From assembly GCA_963780895.1 (NCBI GenBank), contig CAWAEG010000009.1, forward strand, positions 310,001-374,000: a stretch of DNA of 64,000 nucleotides. The letters run 5' to 3'. This DNA is from DASQFI01 sp963780895 (GTDB lineage: Bacteria > Acidobacteriota > Vicinamibacteria > Vicinamibacterales > SCN-69-37). Shown piece by piece: positions 1-8,530 of this stretch. The notes beneath the pieces were generated by a model that was given only the letters and a program-made list of their open reading frames with translations, made no database searches and was not told where the DNA came from. The stretch's first letter is position 1. The number at the start of each line of letters is the position of its first letter. The translations under genes and the position numbers were made by a program.

Positions 1-2
1 CG

Positions 3-488
3 GGTGGCGGATCGCGGAGCGGTCCGGGCGCGATCAGCTTTGCCTTTACGTCGAATTACGATGCGCCGCGCGAAGGGCTGGTGATGGTTCGCTGGCCGAC
101 GCCAACGGCTGGACAGAATGTGCGGGTGTCGCAGGCCGGCTGCCTCTACGCCGTCAGCAAGACCGCGATGAGCTTCGAGGCGTCCGGTGGACAGGGCACC
201 TTCGACGTCATCCAGCAGAGCGAGCCTAATACGTGCGGGGGCGCCACGCAGGACGCCTGCGTGTGGACAGCGGCCGCCGACGTGCCGTGGATCACGATCG
301 CCAGCGCGATGCCGCGAGCCGGCGACGATCGAGTGTCTTTTTCGGTCGCCCCCAATTCCAGCACCGCGCCGCGCACGGGGCGAATCCAGGTGCGGGATAA
401 AACCGTGGTGATCACGCAAGCCGGCCTGCCGGGATCGGTCTTTCCAACGGCCCGCGCGACCGTGCCACTGGTCAAGCCAGGACGCTAA
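3..488 (+). CDS. BACON-domain protein, C-terminal part (cut by window start)
   Basis: The frame is open from the first bases of the window, so this is the tail of a larger protein. About 160 residues are visible: the end of one BACON-like beta-sandwich (closing with the typical VRVSQAG strand) and then one full BACON-like domain ending ITQAG. The second domain has the family pattern of a Cys-rich W-T-A..W-I-T-I segment followed by a G-R-I-x-V strand. BACON domains are carbohydrate or mucin-binding-like modules, usually in secreted or surface proteins. The enzyme or anchor they belong to lies upstream and cannot be seen. No signal peptide is visible because the N-terminus is missing. Confidence 0.75.
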   Translation, partial: GGGSRSGPGAISFAFTSNYDAPREGLVMVRWPTPTAGQNVRVSQAGCLYAVSKTAMSFEASGGQGTFDVIQQSEPNTCGGATQDACVWTAAADVPWITIASAMPRAGDDRVSFSVAPNSSTAPRTGRIQVRDKTVVITQAGLPGSVFPTARATVPLVKPGR

Positions 489-490
489 AG

Positions 491-616
491 CGTTTTCGAG
501 AAGCATGTAGCACGCTGCAGGCCGAATTTGCCGCAGCGCGCCTGACGGTCTGCCCAGCGGAAGGCGCGCGAGCGTGCGGCTGAGGCCAGCAGCGAGCTAC
601 ATGCTTCTCGAAACCG
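491..616. repeat. Long imperfect palindrome (copy C)
   Basis: Starting a few bases after the stop of the BACON gene, bases 494-511 are perfectly complementary to 596-613 (18 bp), and pairing continues inward with few mismatches for about 17 more. The inner part resembles the inner part of two other palindromes at 46855-46999 and 50085-50253, but the outer arm sequence is different. It could act as a terminator for the upstream gene, although no T-run follows. Confidence 0.7.
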
Positions 617-703
617 GTCTAGGCTCGTGAATGAGCTTGCGGGAGGATCGAGCCGTACACGCTGCAGGCTCGGAACGCCTGACGACGAATCCTGATCGGA
701 GAC

Positions 704-2470
704 TTACGCCCGCGCGACCGGTTCGAGCACGGGCTCCAGAAACTCATATCTGGCGCGAACTGCCTGGGCCAGGCTGGCCGGAAGGTCGGGGGCGCGACCC
801 CCGCGATAGTCGTCCTCAATCTGCCGGACGGTCTTCGCGAGGGGATAGTCCCCAAAGACGTCCGCAATCCAATGCGAGAAATCGCCGCGTCGCAGGTGAC
901 CGTCGAGCGCCGTGACGGACGATTCCTCCAGGGCGGCCACGAAGTCGCGGAACGTGCGCGCACGGCGCCCGATCGGAAGGCCGTCGCGCCAGAACACGAA
1001 AGCGCGCCTCTCGGAGACGGGAGTGTCGATGTACTTCGCCAGATGCCGGACGTGCGGGGTGAGGCGCTGCGCCAGCCGGATCCGGCGCGCCTCGCCGCCC
1101 GCTTCCTCAGTAATGGGCAGGACCACGGCCTCTCCGATGGCCAACTGGCCGAGCAACTGTTCCCAGTCCGTCTCGCTTCGCCGGCCCTGGCACGTGCCAC
1201 ACAGCGCGAACAGCGCCCGGACCTCGCCCGGATCCGACTCACGTGTCACGACAATGGCCTGACTGGCCGCGAGCACGTCTCGATGGAGCCGCGAAGCCCG
1301 GTACGACACGAGCGTGTAGCCATTCAGCTCGAGATCCAGAAGGCCCGACACGTCCGCATCGTGCAGGAAGAAATGCGCCTCGTCGACGACGATGCGATGG
1401 GGAAGCCCCGTGTGGCGCCGGAGCGTGGCGAGCGCCGGCAGCACGCTGCGAAGGTAATCGACCTTGTCCCCGTGCGCAGCATGTGACAGATCGATCACGA
1501 TACTGACGTCGGCGTGCCGCAGCGCGCGGAGCAGGTCGCGAGGTCGGGGCAGGGGGTCGGCGCCGCCAAACACAACGACACCGGGAAGGGCTTCGAGCGA
1601 GACGTAATCCCCTTCGGGATCGAGAATGCAGAGCGAGTATCCGTACAGGATCAGCTGCTCGCAGAGCAAGCCACTGACCCATGATTTTCCCGACTTGGGA
1701 TCGCCGGCGACGAGCACGTTCCGTCCACGCACGGCGAGCGCGAGCGGCTGGCCGTCGTCGGCATGGCCGAGCAGGAGGCGCCGGCGCGTATGAATCGGCG
1801 CCGGGACGCGGCGCCGATTGGCCAGCGCGCGCACATATCCGGCGACCGCCGACGGCCCGTCGCCGGGAAGGACGTAATCAGCCGTCGCTTTCAAGGCGTC
1901 GCTGCCCCATGCCACCGCGACGCCGACCTCGCAGCTCTGCAGCAGCTCGTGATCGTTTTCGGCGTCGCCGATGGCCACGGCGTTATGGGGTGAAAGGCGC
2001 AGAATCGTGAGCGCCTGCCGAACGCCCGTGGCCTTGCTGATCGTCTGAGGCAACACCATGAGCCGGCCGCGATTGAACGCCAGGACGAGCGGCAGCTCCA
2101 GCCGCCGGATGATCCCGAGGATGCGCGGGGCGTCGTTGGCATCGGCTTCGACGACGATCCGTCCCGCGTCGAACCGCACGCCCTCCTGACGCAGCGCGGC
2201 GAGGAGATTCTCCGGCGGCGGCTGGCCGAAGGCGGTCGAATAGCCGCTGTCGGGAAACGCCACGACGGCGCCGTTTTCCGCCACGACGGCATCGACGAAA
2301 TGCAAGTCTCCGGCTACGCGCTGCAGATCTTCGAGAATCCGGCCCGTGGCGAGCACCACGACGATGCCCTGTGCGCGCAACTCGCCGACGGCACCGCGCA
2401 CGTCGGGATCGAGCACGTCGTTTTTGGCGATCGTCCCGTCGAAATCGACGACCAGCACGGAAAACTTCAT
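704..2470 (-). CDS. HAD-IIB phosphatase fused to HerA/DUF87-like ATPase
   Basis: A 588-residue two-part protein. The first ~225 residues are a Cof-type HAD phosphatase: motif I VVDFDGT, motif II LATGR, a Lys in motif III (ISKATG) and motif IV GDAEND. The next ~270 residues are a P-loop ATPase resembling HerA/VirB4-like DUF87 proteins, with Walker A GDPKSGKS and Walker B RIVVDEAH. A ~90-residue tail follows without recognised domain. I chose the ATG at 2470 (MKFSVLV) because it opens directly on the HAD core; an in-frame start at 2497 would overlap the CBS gene. It lies 10 bases after that gene, so the two probably form an operon. Substrate and nucleic-acid role are unknown. Confidence 0.8.
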   Translation of the reverse strand: MKFSVLVVDFDGTIAKNDVLDPDVRGAVGELRAQGIVVVLATGRILEDLQRVAGDLHFVDAVVAENGAVVAFPDSGYSTAFGQPPPENLLAALRQEGVRFDAGRIVVEADANDAPRILGIIRRLELPLVLAFNRGRLMVLPQTISKATGVRQALTILRLSPHNAVAIGDAENDHELLQSCEVGVAVAWGSDALKATADYVLPGDGPSAVAGYVRALANRRRVPAPIHTRRRLLLGHADDGQPLALAVRGRNVLVAGDPKSGKSWVSGLLCEQLILYGYSLCILDPEGDYVSLEALPGVVVFGGADPLPRPRDLLRALRHADVSIVIDLSHAAHGDKVDYLRSVLPALATLRRHTGLPHRIVVDEAHFFLHDADVSGLLDLELNGYTLVSYRASRLHRDVLAASQAIVVTRESDPGEVRALFALCGTCQGRRSETDWEQLLGQLAIGEAVVLPITEEAGGEARRIRLAQRLTPHVRHLAKYIDTPVSERRAFVFWRDGLPIGRRARTFRDFVAALEESSVTALDGHLRRGDFSHWIADVFGDYPLAKTVRQIEDDYRGGRAPDLPASLAQAVRARYEFLEPVLEPVARA

Positions 2471-2480
2471 GGCTGACGGC

Positions 2481-2924
2481 TCACCGGCGGACTTCACGCT
2501 CGCGTGACTGTTCCCGCGCGACCAGCCCCACCATGCCGTCGAGCTCAGTCGACATCAGCTTCAGGATGTCGTCGAACGTTACGATGCCCTCGAGCCGGCC
2601 GTCCGACGACACGACCGGCAGCCTGCGGATACCGCTGGCGCGCATTTTCGCGAGCGCGTTGTCAATCGTCTCGTTCAACAATGCCGTGACCGGATCAGCG
2701 GTCATCACGTCCCCGACCAGGAGCGCCTCGAGCCGGTCCGGGCTCTGCGCCACCGAGCTCACGACGATGTCGCGATCGGTCAGGATGCCGACCGGCCGTC
2801 CTTGGGTGTCCGTCACAATCAGAACCCCGACGTGGCGATCGCGCAGGCGCCGGGCCGCCTCGACGATCGTCTCGTCCGGATGGGCGGTCACCACGAATCT
2901 CGTGCAAATCTCGCTGACGGTCAT
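2481..2924 (-). CDS. Tandem CBS-domain protein
   Basis: A 147-residue protein made of two CBS domains (about residues 8-60 and 75-130), ending in a short charged tail. Such stand-alone CBS pairs bind adenosine nucleotides and act as energy sensors or stress proteins. The start at 2924 is supported by a strong GGGAGGA site six bases upstream; the frame stays open upstream to 3287, but that part lacks family sequence and runs into the divergent ADH gene. It is first in a likely operon with the HAD-ATPase fusion. Confidence 0.9.
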   Translation of the reverse strand: MTVSEICTRFVVTAHPDETIVEAARRLRDRHVGVLIVTDTQGRPVGILTDRDIVVSSVAQSPDRLEALLVGDVMTADPVTALLNETIDNALAKMRASGIRRLPVVSSDGRLEGIVTFDDILKLMSTELDGMVGLVAREQSREREVRR

Positions 2925-3211
2925 GACGGTCCTCCCTTCCTGTGTTGGATCGGGTGAGAGGGGCGTGTCGGATCCCCGCGTGAAGGGAGAGCAGTAGCGA
3001 TGCCAGGACGTCGACGGCCGCACGCGTGATTTCGGCGCCTGCGATTCGTCCCAGTGCGGAATGATCCACATCGGCGTGGGGAAAACGCCTCGATCCGGTC
3101 GGAAAGGGTGCTGGGCGCTGTATGCCTCTTCACGTTGGCCGACGGCCGCCGCGTGGCATCCATGTTGCTCATTCATGGACAGCGCACTGTGCGCAATCCC
3201 TGGAGGGCCGA

Positions 3212-4324
3212 ATGGCGACGATGAAGGCTGTCGTATTCCGCGGAAAAGATCGAATTGCGGTCGAGGAAGTCGCCAGACCAACCCCACGCGCCGGCGAGGC
3301 GGTGATTCGCATCACGACGACCACGATCTGCGGCACCGACGTGCATATCGTTCGCGGGGAGTACCCGGTCAAACCCGGCCTGGTGCTCGGCCATGAGCCG
3401 GTCGGCGTCATCGACGCGCTCGGACCCGGCCTGGAAGAGTTCTTCCACGTCGGGCAACGGGTCATCGTCGGCGCCATCACGCCGTGTGGACAGTGCTTCT
3501 ACTGCCTGAATGACGCGCACGCGCAATGCGGCGGGCCGATCGGCGGCTGGCGGTTCGGAAACACCATCAACGGCGCATGGGCGGAGTACCTGCTCGTGCC
3601 GTTCGCCCGCGCGAACCTCGCACCGATTCCCGAAGGCTTGTCGGACGACGAGGTGCTGCTCGTGCCGGACATCTTCTCGACCGGACTCGGCGGCGCCGAG
3701 TCGGGCAACATCCGCGTCGGCGATGCGGTGGCGGTCTTCGCGCAGGGACCGATTGGCCTCTGCGCGACGCTCGGCGCGAAGCTGCGCGGCGCGTCGCTCA
3801 TCGTCGGCGTCGACTCGAATCCGCGCCGCCTCGAGATCGCCAGAACCTTCGGCGCCAACGTGACGATCGACATCCGCGATGGCGATCCCGTGGCGAAGAT
3901 CAAGAACATGACCGACGGCCGCGGCGTGGATGTCGCCATCGAAGCGCTCGGCCAGCAGACGACCTTCGAGAATGCGCTGCGGGCGATTCGCCCGGGTGGG
4001 ACGCTGTCGAGCCTGGGCGTCTATTCCGGGAAGATCGCGGCGCCGTACGAAGCAATCTATGCGGGTCTCGGTGACCAGAAGATCGTGACGACGCTCTGCC
4101 CCGGCGGCCACGAACGCATGCGGCGGCTGATGGCGATGATCGATGCCAGGCGGGTCGATCTCACGCCCCTCGTCACCCATCACTTCGCGCTCGATGACAT
4201 CCAGGAGGCCTTCGACCTGTTCAGCCACCAGCGCGATGGCGTGCTCAAAGTCTCGCTGTCGCCGAGCGGCGTGTCCGCATCGCAGCAGCGGGAGTATGCC
4301 GGAGTCGCAGATGGGGAATGCTGA
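3212..4324 (+). CDS. Zinc-dependent alcohol dehydrogenase (MDR family)
   Basis: A 370-residue medium-chain dehydrogenase. The catalytic zinc ligands lie in ICGTDVH and GHEPVG, and the structural zinc site is complete: four Cys in CGQCFYCLNDAHAQC (C-x2-C-x2-C-x7-C). The Rossmann part follows from about residue 170. The overall sequence is closest in feel to the T. brockii-type secondary-alcohol dehydrogenases, but the substrate cannot be fixed. The start is ATG 3212 with a TGGAGGG site; an upstream in-frame ATG at 3122 is less likely. It is transcribed divergently from the CBS gene. Confidence 0.88.
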   Translation: MATMKAVVFRGKDRIAVEEVARPTPRAGEAVIRITTTTICGTDVHIVRGEYPVKPGLVLGHEPVGVIDALGPGLEEFFHVGQRVIVGAITPCGQCFYCLNDAHAQCGGPIGGWRFGNTINGAWAEYLLVPFARANLAPIPEGLSDDEVLLVPDIFSTGLGGAESGNIRVGDAVAVFAQGPIGLCATLGAKLRGASLIVGVDSNPRRLEIARTFGANVTIDIRDGDPVAKIKNMTDGRGVDVAIEALGQQTTFENALRAIRPGGTLSSLGVYSGKIAAPYEAIYAGLGDQKIVTTLCPGGHERMRRLMAMIDARRVDLTPLVTHHFALDDIQEAFDLFSHQRDGVLKVSLSPSGVSASQQREYAGVADGEC

Positions 4325-4360
4325 ACGGACTTCCCGGCCGCTCGCGCGCGAGGCGTCGCG

Positions 4361-5425
4361 TCACGAGCTGATGAGGAGGACCTTGGCGCCGCCGCGGCCG
4401 CCGCGTTTGAGCTCCACGAGCGCCTCGTTGGCCGACGCCAGCGGGTACGTTTCGGTTTCGGGCTTGATCGGACCCGTACCTGCCAGGTCGAGGCACGCGC
4501 GCACGTCGGCACGCGTGACGTTGGCGACGCTCTTGATTTCTTTCTCGAGCCACAGATGCCTCGGATAGTCGAGCCGCAGCAGCGCATCTCGATCGCCGCT
4601 CTCCTTGCGGATGGCGTTGATGACGAGCCGGCCGCCGGGCGCCAGATTTTCGAGCGCCTCGACGACCGGTGTCCAGACCGGTGTCGTGTCGATGATGGCG
4701 GCGAGCGGCTCGGGAGCGTGCTCCTCCGTATTGCCGGTCCACGCCGCGCCCAGAGCCCGCGCCAGATCACGCTCCCGCTCGGCGCGGGCGAAGACATGCA
4801 CCCGCGATCGCGGATAGCGCGCCCGCGCCATCAGCAAAACCAGATGCCCTGAGGCGCCGAATCCCGTCAGCCCAAGCGGCTGGCCATCCTGAAGGTTGGC
4901 CAGCGCGAGCGATCGGTAGCCGATCGCCCCCGCACAGAGCAGCGGTGCCGCTTCAACATCCGCGAGATTCTCTGGAATGCGGTGAAGGAACGCCGCCGGA
5001 GCGGTCATGTACTCGGCGTAGCCGCCGTCGACGTCCTTGCCGGTACCAACGAAACCCGGACACAGATTCTCCAATCCGGCCGCGCAGGCGGCGCACGTGC
5101 CGCACGCCTGATGGATCCACGCGACGCCGACACGCGCGCCGATCAATCCGCGATCGACATCGGGCGCTGCCGCTTCCACGTGGCCGACGACCTGATGACC
5201 GGGGATCCGTGGGAAGGCGGATGGGGGCAATCGTCCTTCGATTTCGTCCAGCTCGGTGTGACAGACGCCGCAGGCTGCCACGCGGATCAGGACGTGCCCG
5301 GTGGCCGGATCGGGACGTGAGACATCGCGGGCGATCAGAGGCCGGGCGTTCGCGCGAATGTCGCCGAGCTGCTCGAGAAGCATCGCGCGCATGCGAGCGC
5401 TCGCCCGCGATCGTAACGCCATCAC
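4361..5425 (-). CDS. Zinc-binding alcohol dehydrogenase (AdhA/YahK-like)
   Basis: About 343-354 residues. It has the catalytic-zinc motifs CGVCHTEL and GHQVVGHV and the structural-zinc Cys cluster CGTCAACAAGLENLC, then a nucleotide-binding half with GFGASGHL in place of the usual GxGxxG. It belongs to the MDR subgroup that oxidises or reduces primary alcohols and aldehydes with NAD(P)H. The stop of the histidine kinase is embedded in the GTGATG at its 5' end, so translation is probably coupled; an internal ATG (MRAMLLEQL, 5392) is an alternative start. It is the last gene of a four-gene minus-strand operon. Confidence 0.87.
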   Translation of the reverse strand: MMALRSRASARMRAMLLEQLGDIRANARPLIARDVSRPDPATGHVLIRVAACGVCHTELDEIEGRLPPSAFPRIPGHQVVGHVEAAAPDVDRGLIGARVGVAWIHQACGTCAACAAGLENLCPGFVGTGKDVDGGYAEYMTAPAAFLHRIPENLADVEAAPLLCAGAIGYRSLALANLQDGQPLGLTGFGASGHLVLLMARARYPRSRVHVFARAERERDLARALGAAWTGNTEEHAPEPLAAIIDTTPVWTPVVEALENLAPGGRLVINAIRKESGDRDALLRLDYPRHLWLEKEIKSVANVTRADVRACLDLAGTGPIKPETETYPLASANEALVELKRGGRGGAKVLLISS

Positions 5426-6813
5426 GCCCGCGGCATCGGCAGCGTGACGGTCGCGATCGCGCCGCCGTGCGGTGCGTTCTCCAGCTCCAGGGTCCCGTTA
5501 TGGGCCTCGAGGATTTTTCGGGCCGTGACGAGTCCGAGACCGGTCCCCTGGTGTTTCGTGGTGAAAAAGGGTTCGAACATCCGTTGAGCGACCTCGCTGG
5601 TCAGTCCAGGTCCCTCGTCGCCGATGCGCAGGGTCAGCGCCGTCTCCGTCCGTGTGGCCGAGGCGTGGATCTGGCCGCGGCCCTGCATGGCCTGGGCGCT
5701 GTTCACCAACAGGTTCAGGAGGACGATCCGCAGCTGTCCGCGGTCCGCGAGGCACACGACGTCCGGCACCTCGATGCGCGCGGTCACGCCGGCAAACTGC
5801 GGGTCGTGACCCAGCAGCTCGGTTGTTTCCTGGACGAGCGCACGCAGCGGGATTGGGGCAAGGAGCGGCTGGAGCGGCCGCGCGAACAGCAGCAAATCCT
5901 GGACGATGTCGCTCAGGGCGTCGATGCGTCCGACCACGTCGCCAATCACAGCCCGCTCCTGGCTCGCCGCGTCCATCCGGCCGCCGACGATCTGGAGGGC
6001 GCCGCGCATGGCGGCGAGCGGATTGCGCACCTCGTGCGCGACGACCGCCGCCATCTTGCCGAGCCGCGCCAGAGACGCCTGTTCTCTCAGCGTGGCCTCG
6101 GAGCTCTTACGTTCGGTGATGTCATAGCGAATGGCCATGTACTGGTGTGGGCGGCCGCGCTCGTCGAGGAATGGGACGATGGTCGTATCCACCCAGTAGA
6201 ACGACCCGTCCTTGGCGCGGTTGCGAATCTCGCCGCGCCACACCGTGCCGGCCGAAATGGTGGCCCACAAGTGCGTGAAAAACTCCGGTGGATGGAAGGC
6301 CGAGTTGGTGATGCGGTGGGTCCGCCCGATCAGCTCGTGGCGGGCATACTTCGAGATTTCGCAGAACTTGTCGTTGGCGAACGTTATGCGGCCGTCAACG
6401 TCTGTCGTTGCGAGGATCGCGGCCTGGTCCAGCGCATACGTCGTGTCTTCCAGCCGCTTGAGCGACTGTCGCTCGCGCGCCATGCTCCGTCGATACATCG
6501 TCTGGCCGCCGGCCGTCACCCACAAGACGGCGACGGCCAGCGTGCGATTGAACAGGCCGGTGATCCGATCGCCGCCCTCGCTCCACAGGAAGAAATCGAG
6601 GCCGGTCAGCGCCGTTGCCGCGGCGGCGATCTCGATCGCCAGCCGCGGCCGCGGCGACCACATGGCGAGCAGCACCACCAGGGTGTACAGCAGCGGAATG
6701 GCATAGCCCGGAGGATGGTCCAGGTCGATCACAAAGATCGCTGCGGTGAGCAGCCAGGCGGTCCAGGCCACGCGCTGGTCAATGTCAGCGGCGCGCCGCG
6801 CGAATCGCGTCAT
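5422..6813 (-). CDS. Membrane PAS histidine kinase
   Basis: 463 residues. The N-terminus carries about four membrane segments (roughly residues 15-110), followed by a PAS domain (about 130-250, with the S-A-F-H-P-P-E pattern typical of aerotaxis-like PAS). Then come a HisKA helix with phospho-acceptor His in VVAHEVRNPL and a HATPase_c domain (N box NLLVNSAQA, G boxes GDEGPGL and GTGLGL). It resembles NtrB/AtoS-type kinases. No response regulator is adjacent in this operon. I placed the start at 6813, five bases after the AarF-like gene; the frame is open much further upstream, but that region is the shadow of the neighbour. Confidence 0.88.
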   Translation of the reverse strand: MTRFARRAADIDQRVAWTAWLLTAAIFVIDLDHPPGYAIPLLYTLVVLLAMWSPRPRLAIEIAAAATALTGLDFFLWSEGGDRITGLFNRTLAVAVLWVTAGGQTMYRRSMARERQSLKRLEDTTYALDQAAILATTDVDGRITFANDKFCEISKYARHELIGRTHRITNSAFHPPEFFTHLWATISAGTVWRGEIRNRAKDGSFYWVDTTIVPFLDERGRPHQYMAIRYDITERKSSEATLREQASLARLGKMAAVVAHEVRNPLAAMRGALQIVGGRMDAASQERAVIGDVVGRIDALSDIVQDLLLFARPLQPLLAPIPLRALVQETTELLGHDPQFAGVTARIEVPDVVCLADRGQLRIVLLNLLVNSAQAMQGRGQIHASATRTETALTLRIGDEGPGLTSEVAQRMFEPFFTTKHQGTGLGLVTARKILEAHNGTLELENAPHGGAIATVTLPMPRA

Positions 6814-6818
6814 CTCGA

Positions 6819-8510
6819 CTACAACCGTCCGGACCGGACGATGCCGATCGTCAATCCGATGCCGAGGACGCCCGCGATGACGAAGCCGGCCAGGCCAAGC
6901 GCCGGATAACCGGCGATCGTCCCGCCGATGCCGGACTGAATGACGACCGACGAGGCGACGACGAGCGAGCCGATCACGATGGCGAAGCTCAACCGGTTGC
7001 TGGACCGATCCATCTCGCGCACGAAATGATCGAGGTTCCGGTGGACGAACTGGATTTCCAGCCGGCCGTCCCGCACCTTCCGGCCGATGGCGTCGAGATG
7101 CGCCGGCAGCCGTTGCACCGCCTCGACCGTGTCCTGGATGCGCTGGCTCACACGCCCGGCCACCGCGCGTGGAGACGATTCGATGCGCCAGAGCCGCTCG
7201 GCGAGCGGCGCGGCGTGCTCGACGATTTTGAAGTCGGGATCCAGCTGCCGCCCGACGCCTTCGATCGTCACAACCGCTTTGATGAGCAGCATCAGGTGGG
7301 ACGGGATTCTCAGATGATGGCGGGCGGCCGTGGCGACGATCTCCGTCAGGACCTCCGTCATCGACAGCTCGCCGAGCGGCAGATCGGTGTATGCGTCGAG
7401 AAGGCCGGAGAGATCCTGGCCGAGCGCCCGTGCGTCCACGTCGACGGCGGGTTGCGCGATCTCGACCGCCAGCCTGGCCAGTTCCTCCACATCGCGCTGC
7501 CAGACGGCGCGCACGATCTTCGTCAGCGCCGTCCGCATCGGGCCGTCGATGCGTCCCACGATGCCGAAGTCGAGAAAGCCGATGACGAATCCAGGCAGCA
7601 CGAGCAGGTTGCCGGGATGCGGGTCCGCGTGGAAGAACCCGTGCACGAGGATCTGCGCGAGCATGGCGTCCGCGCCGCGCCGCGCGATCAGCCGCCGCTC
7701 GTCCGGACCGAGTCCGCTGGCCGCGAGCTCCGAGATCTTCCACCCGTCCAGATACTCCAGCGTCAGCACGTTCCGCGTCGTGCGGTTCCAGATCACGCGC
7801 GGCATCCGCACGGTGGGATCGCCTTCGAAATTGCGCGCGCAGCGCTCGATGTTGTGGCCTTCCCGCTGAAAATCCTGTTCGGCGCGGATGGTCCGCGCGA
7901 ATTCGTCCACCAGCGCCACGGGTCCGACGGCCGCCGCGACTGGCAGATGGCGTTCGATCAGATGCGCCAGTTGCCGGAGGATTTCGACGTCGCTCGAAAT
8001 CACGCGCGCGATGCCGGGACGGCGCACCTTGACGACGACACGCTCGCCCGACCGCAGCTCGGCGCCATGAACTTCGGCCATCGACGCGGCGGCGAGCGGT
8101 ACCGGATCGAAGGATCGAAACAGGTCGGAAAGCGGTTGTCCGAACGCGGCTTCGACCGCCGCGGCGGCCGTCCCGGCCGGCAGCGGCGTCGCCGCATCCT
8201 GAAGTTTCGCGAGCTCTTCGATTAGCTCGTCCGGCAGCACGTCAGACCGGACGCTGAGCGCCTGGCCGAACTTGACGAACGTCGGGCCGAGTTCCTCGAA
8301 AGTCAGGCGGAGCCGCGCCGAGCGCGACAGTGACGGATCGATTCGCGAGCGCGCGGGCAGGAGCCGCGTCCCCGCAGCCAGGTACCGTCCGAGATGGAGC
8401 GCGTCGACGACGTCAGCCAGGCCGTGCTTCATCAAGACGGCTGCGACCTGGCGGTATCGCTGTAGCGCCGATCCGCCGGCGGCAGGACGTTCACGAGACG
8501 CGACCAGCAC
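6819..8510 (-). CDS. AarF/UbiB/ABC1-family atypical kinase
   Basis: 563 residues. It shows the family signature KFGQALSVRSD near residue 85, AxAS-type nucleotide motif (AAASMAEVH), VVVKVRRPG, and the catalytic HADPHPGN with a following FLDFG. Two hydrophobic helices close the C-terminus, as in membrane-associated UbiB proteins. The family is linked to quinone lipid biosynthesis, but in operons like this the role is not established. The start is GTG 8510, because GGGAGG sits five bases upstream; the frame is open to 8576. It is 20 bases after the esterase fusion and 5 bases before the kinase, so it is co-transcribed. Confidence 0.88.
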   Translation of the reverse strand: MLVASRERPAAGGSALQRYRQVAAVLMKHGLADVVDALHLGRYLAAGTRLLPARSRIDPSLSRSARLRLTFEELGPTFVKFGQALSVRSDVLPDELIEELAKLQDAATPLPAGTAAAAVEAAFGQPLSDLFRSFDPVPLAAASMAEVHGAELRSGERVVVKVRRPGIARVISSDVEILRQLAHLIERHLPVAAAVGPVALVDEFARTIRAEQDFQREGHNIERCARNFEGDPTVRMPRVIWNRTTRNVLTLEYLDGWKISELAASGLGPDERRLIARRGADAMLAQILVHGFFHADPHPGNLLVLPGFVIGFLDFGIVGRIDGPMRTALTKIVRAVWQRDVEELARLAVEIAQPAVDVDARALGQDLSGLLDAYTDLPLGELSMTEVLTEIVATAARHHLRIPSHLMLLIKAVVTIEGVGRQLDPDFKIVEHAAPLAERLWRIESSPRAVAGRVSQRIQDTVEAVQRLPAHLDAIGRKVRDGRLEIQFVHRNLDHFVREMDRSSNRLSFAIVIGSLVVASSVVIQSGIGGTIAGYPALGLAGFVIAGVLGIGLTIGIVRSGRL

Positions 8511-8530
8511 GCTCACCTCCCGCTGCCGAG

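Noticed and set aside
6819..7743. N-terminal extension of the histidine kinase frame up to 7743
   Set aside because: It is Arg/Ala/Gly-rich shadow sequence over the AarF-like gene; the kinase membrane region starts cleanly at 6813.
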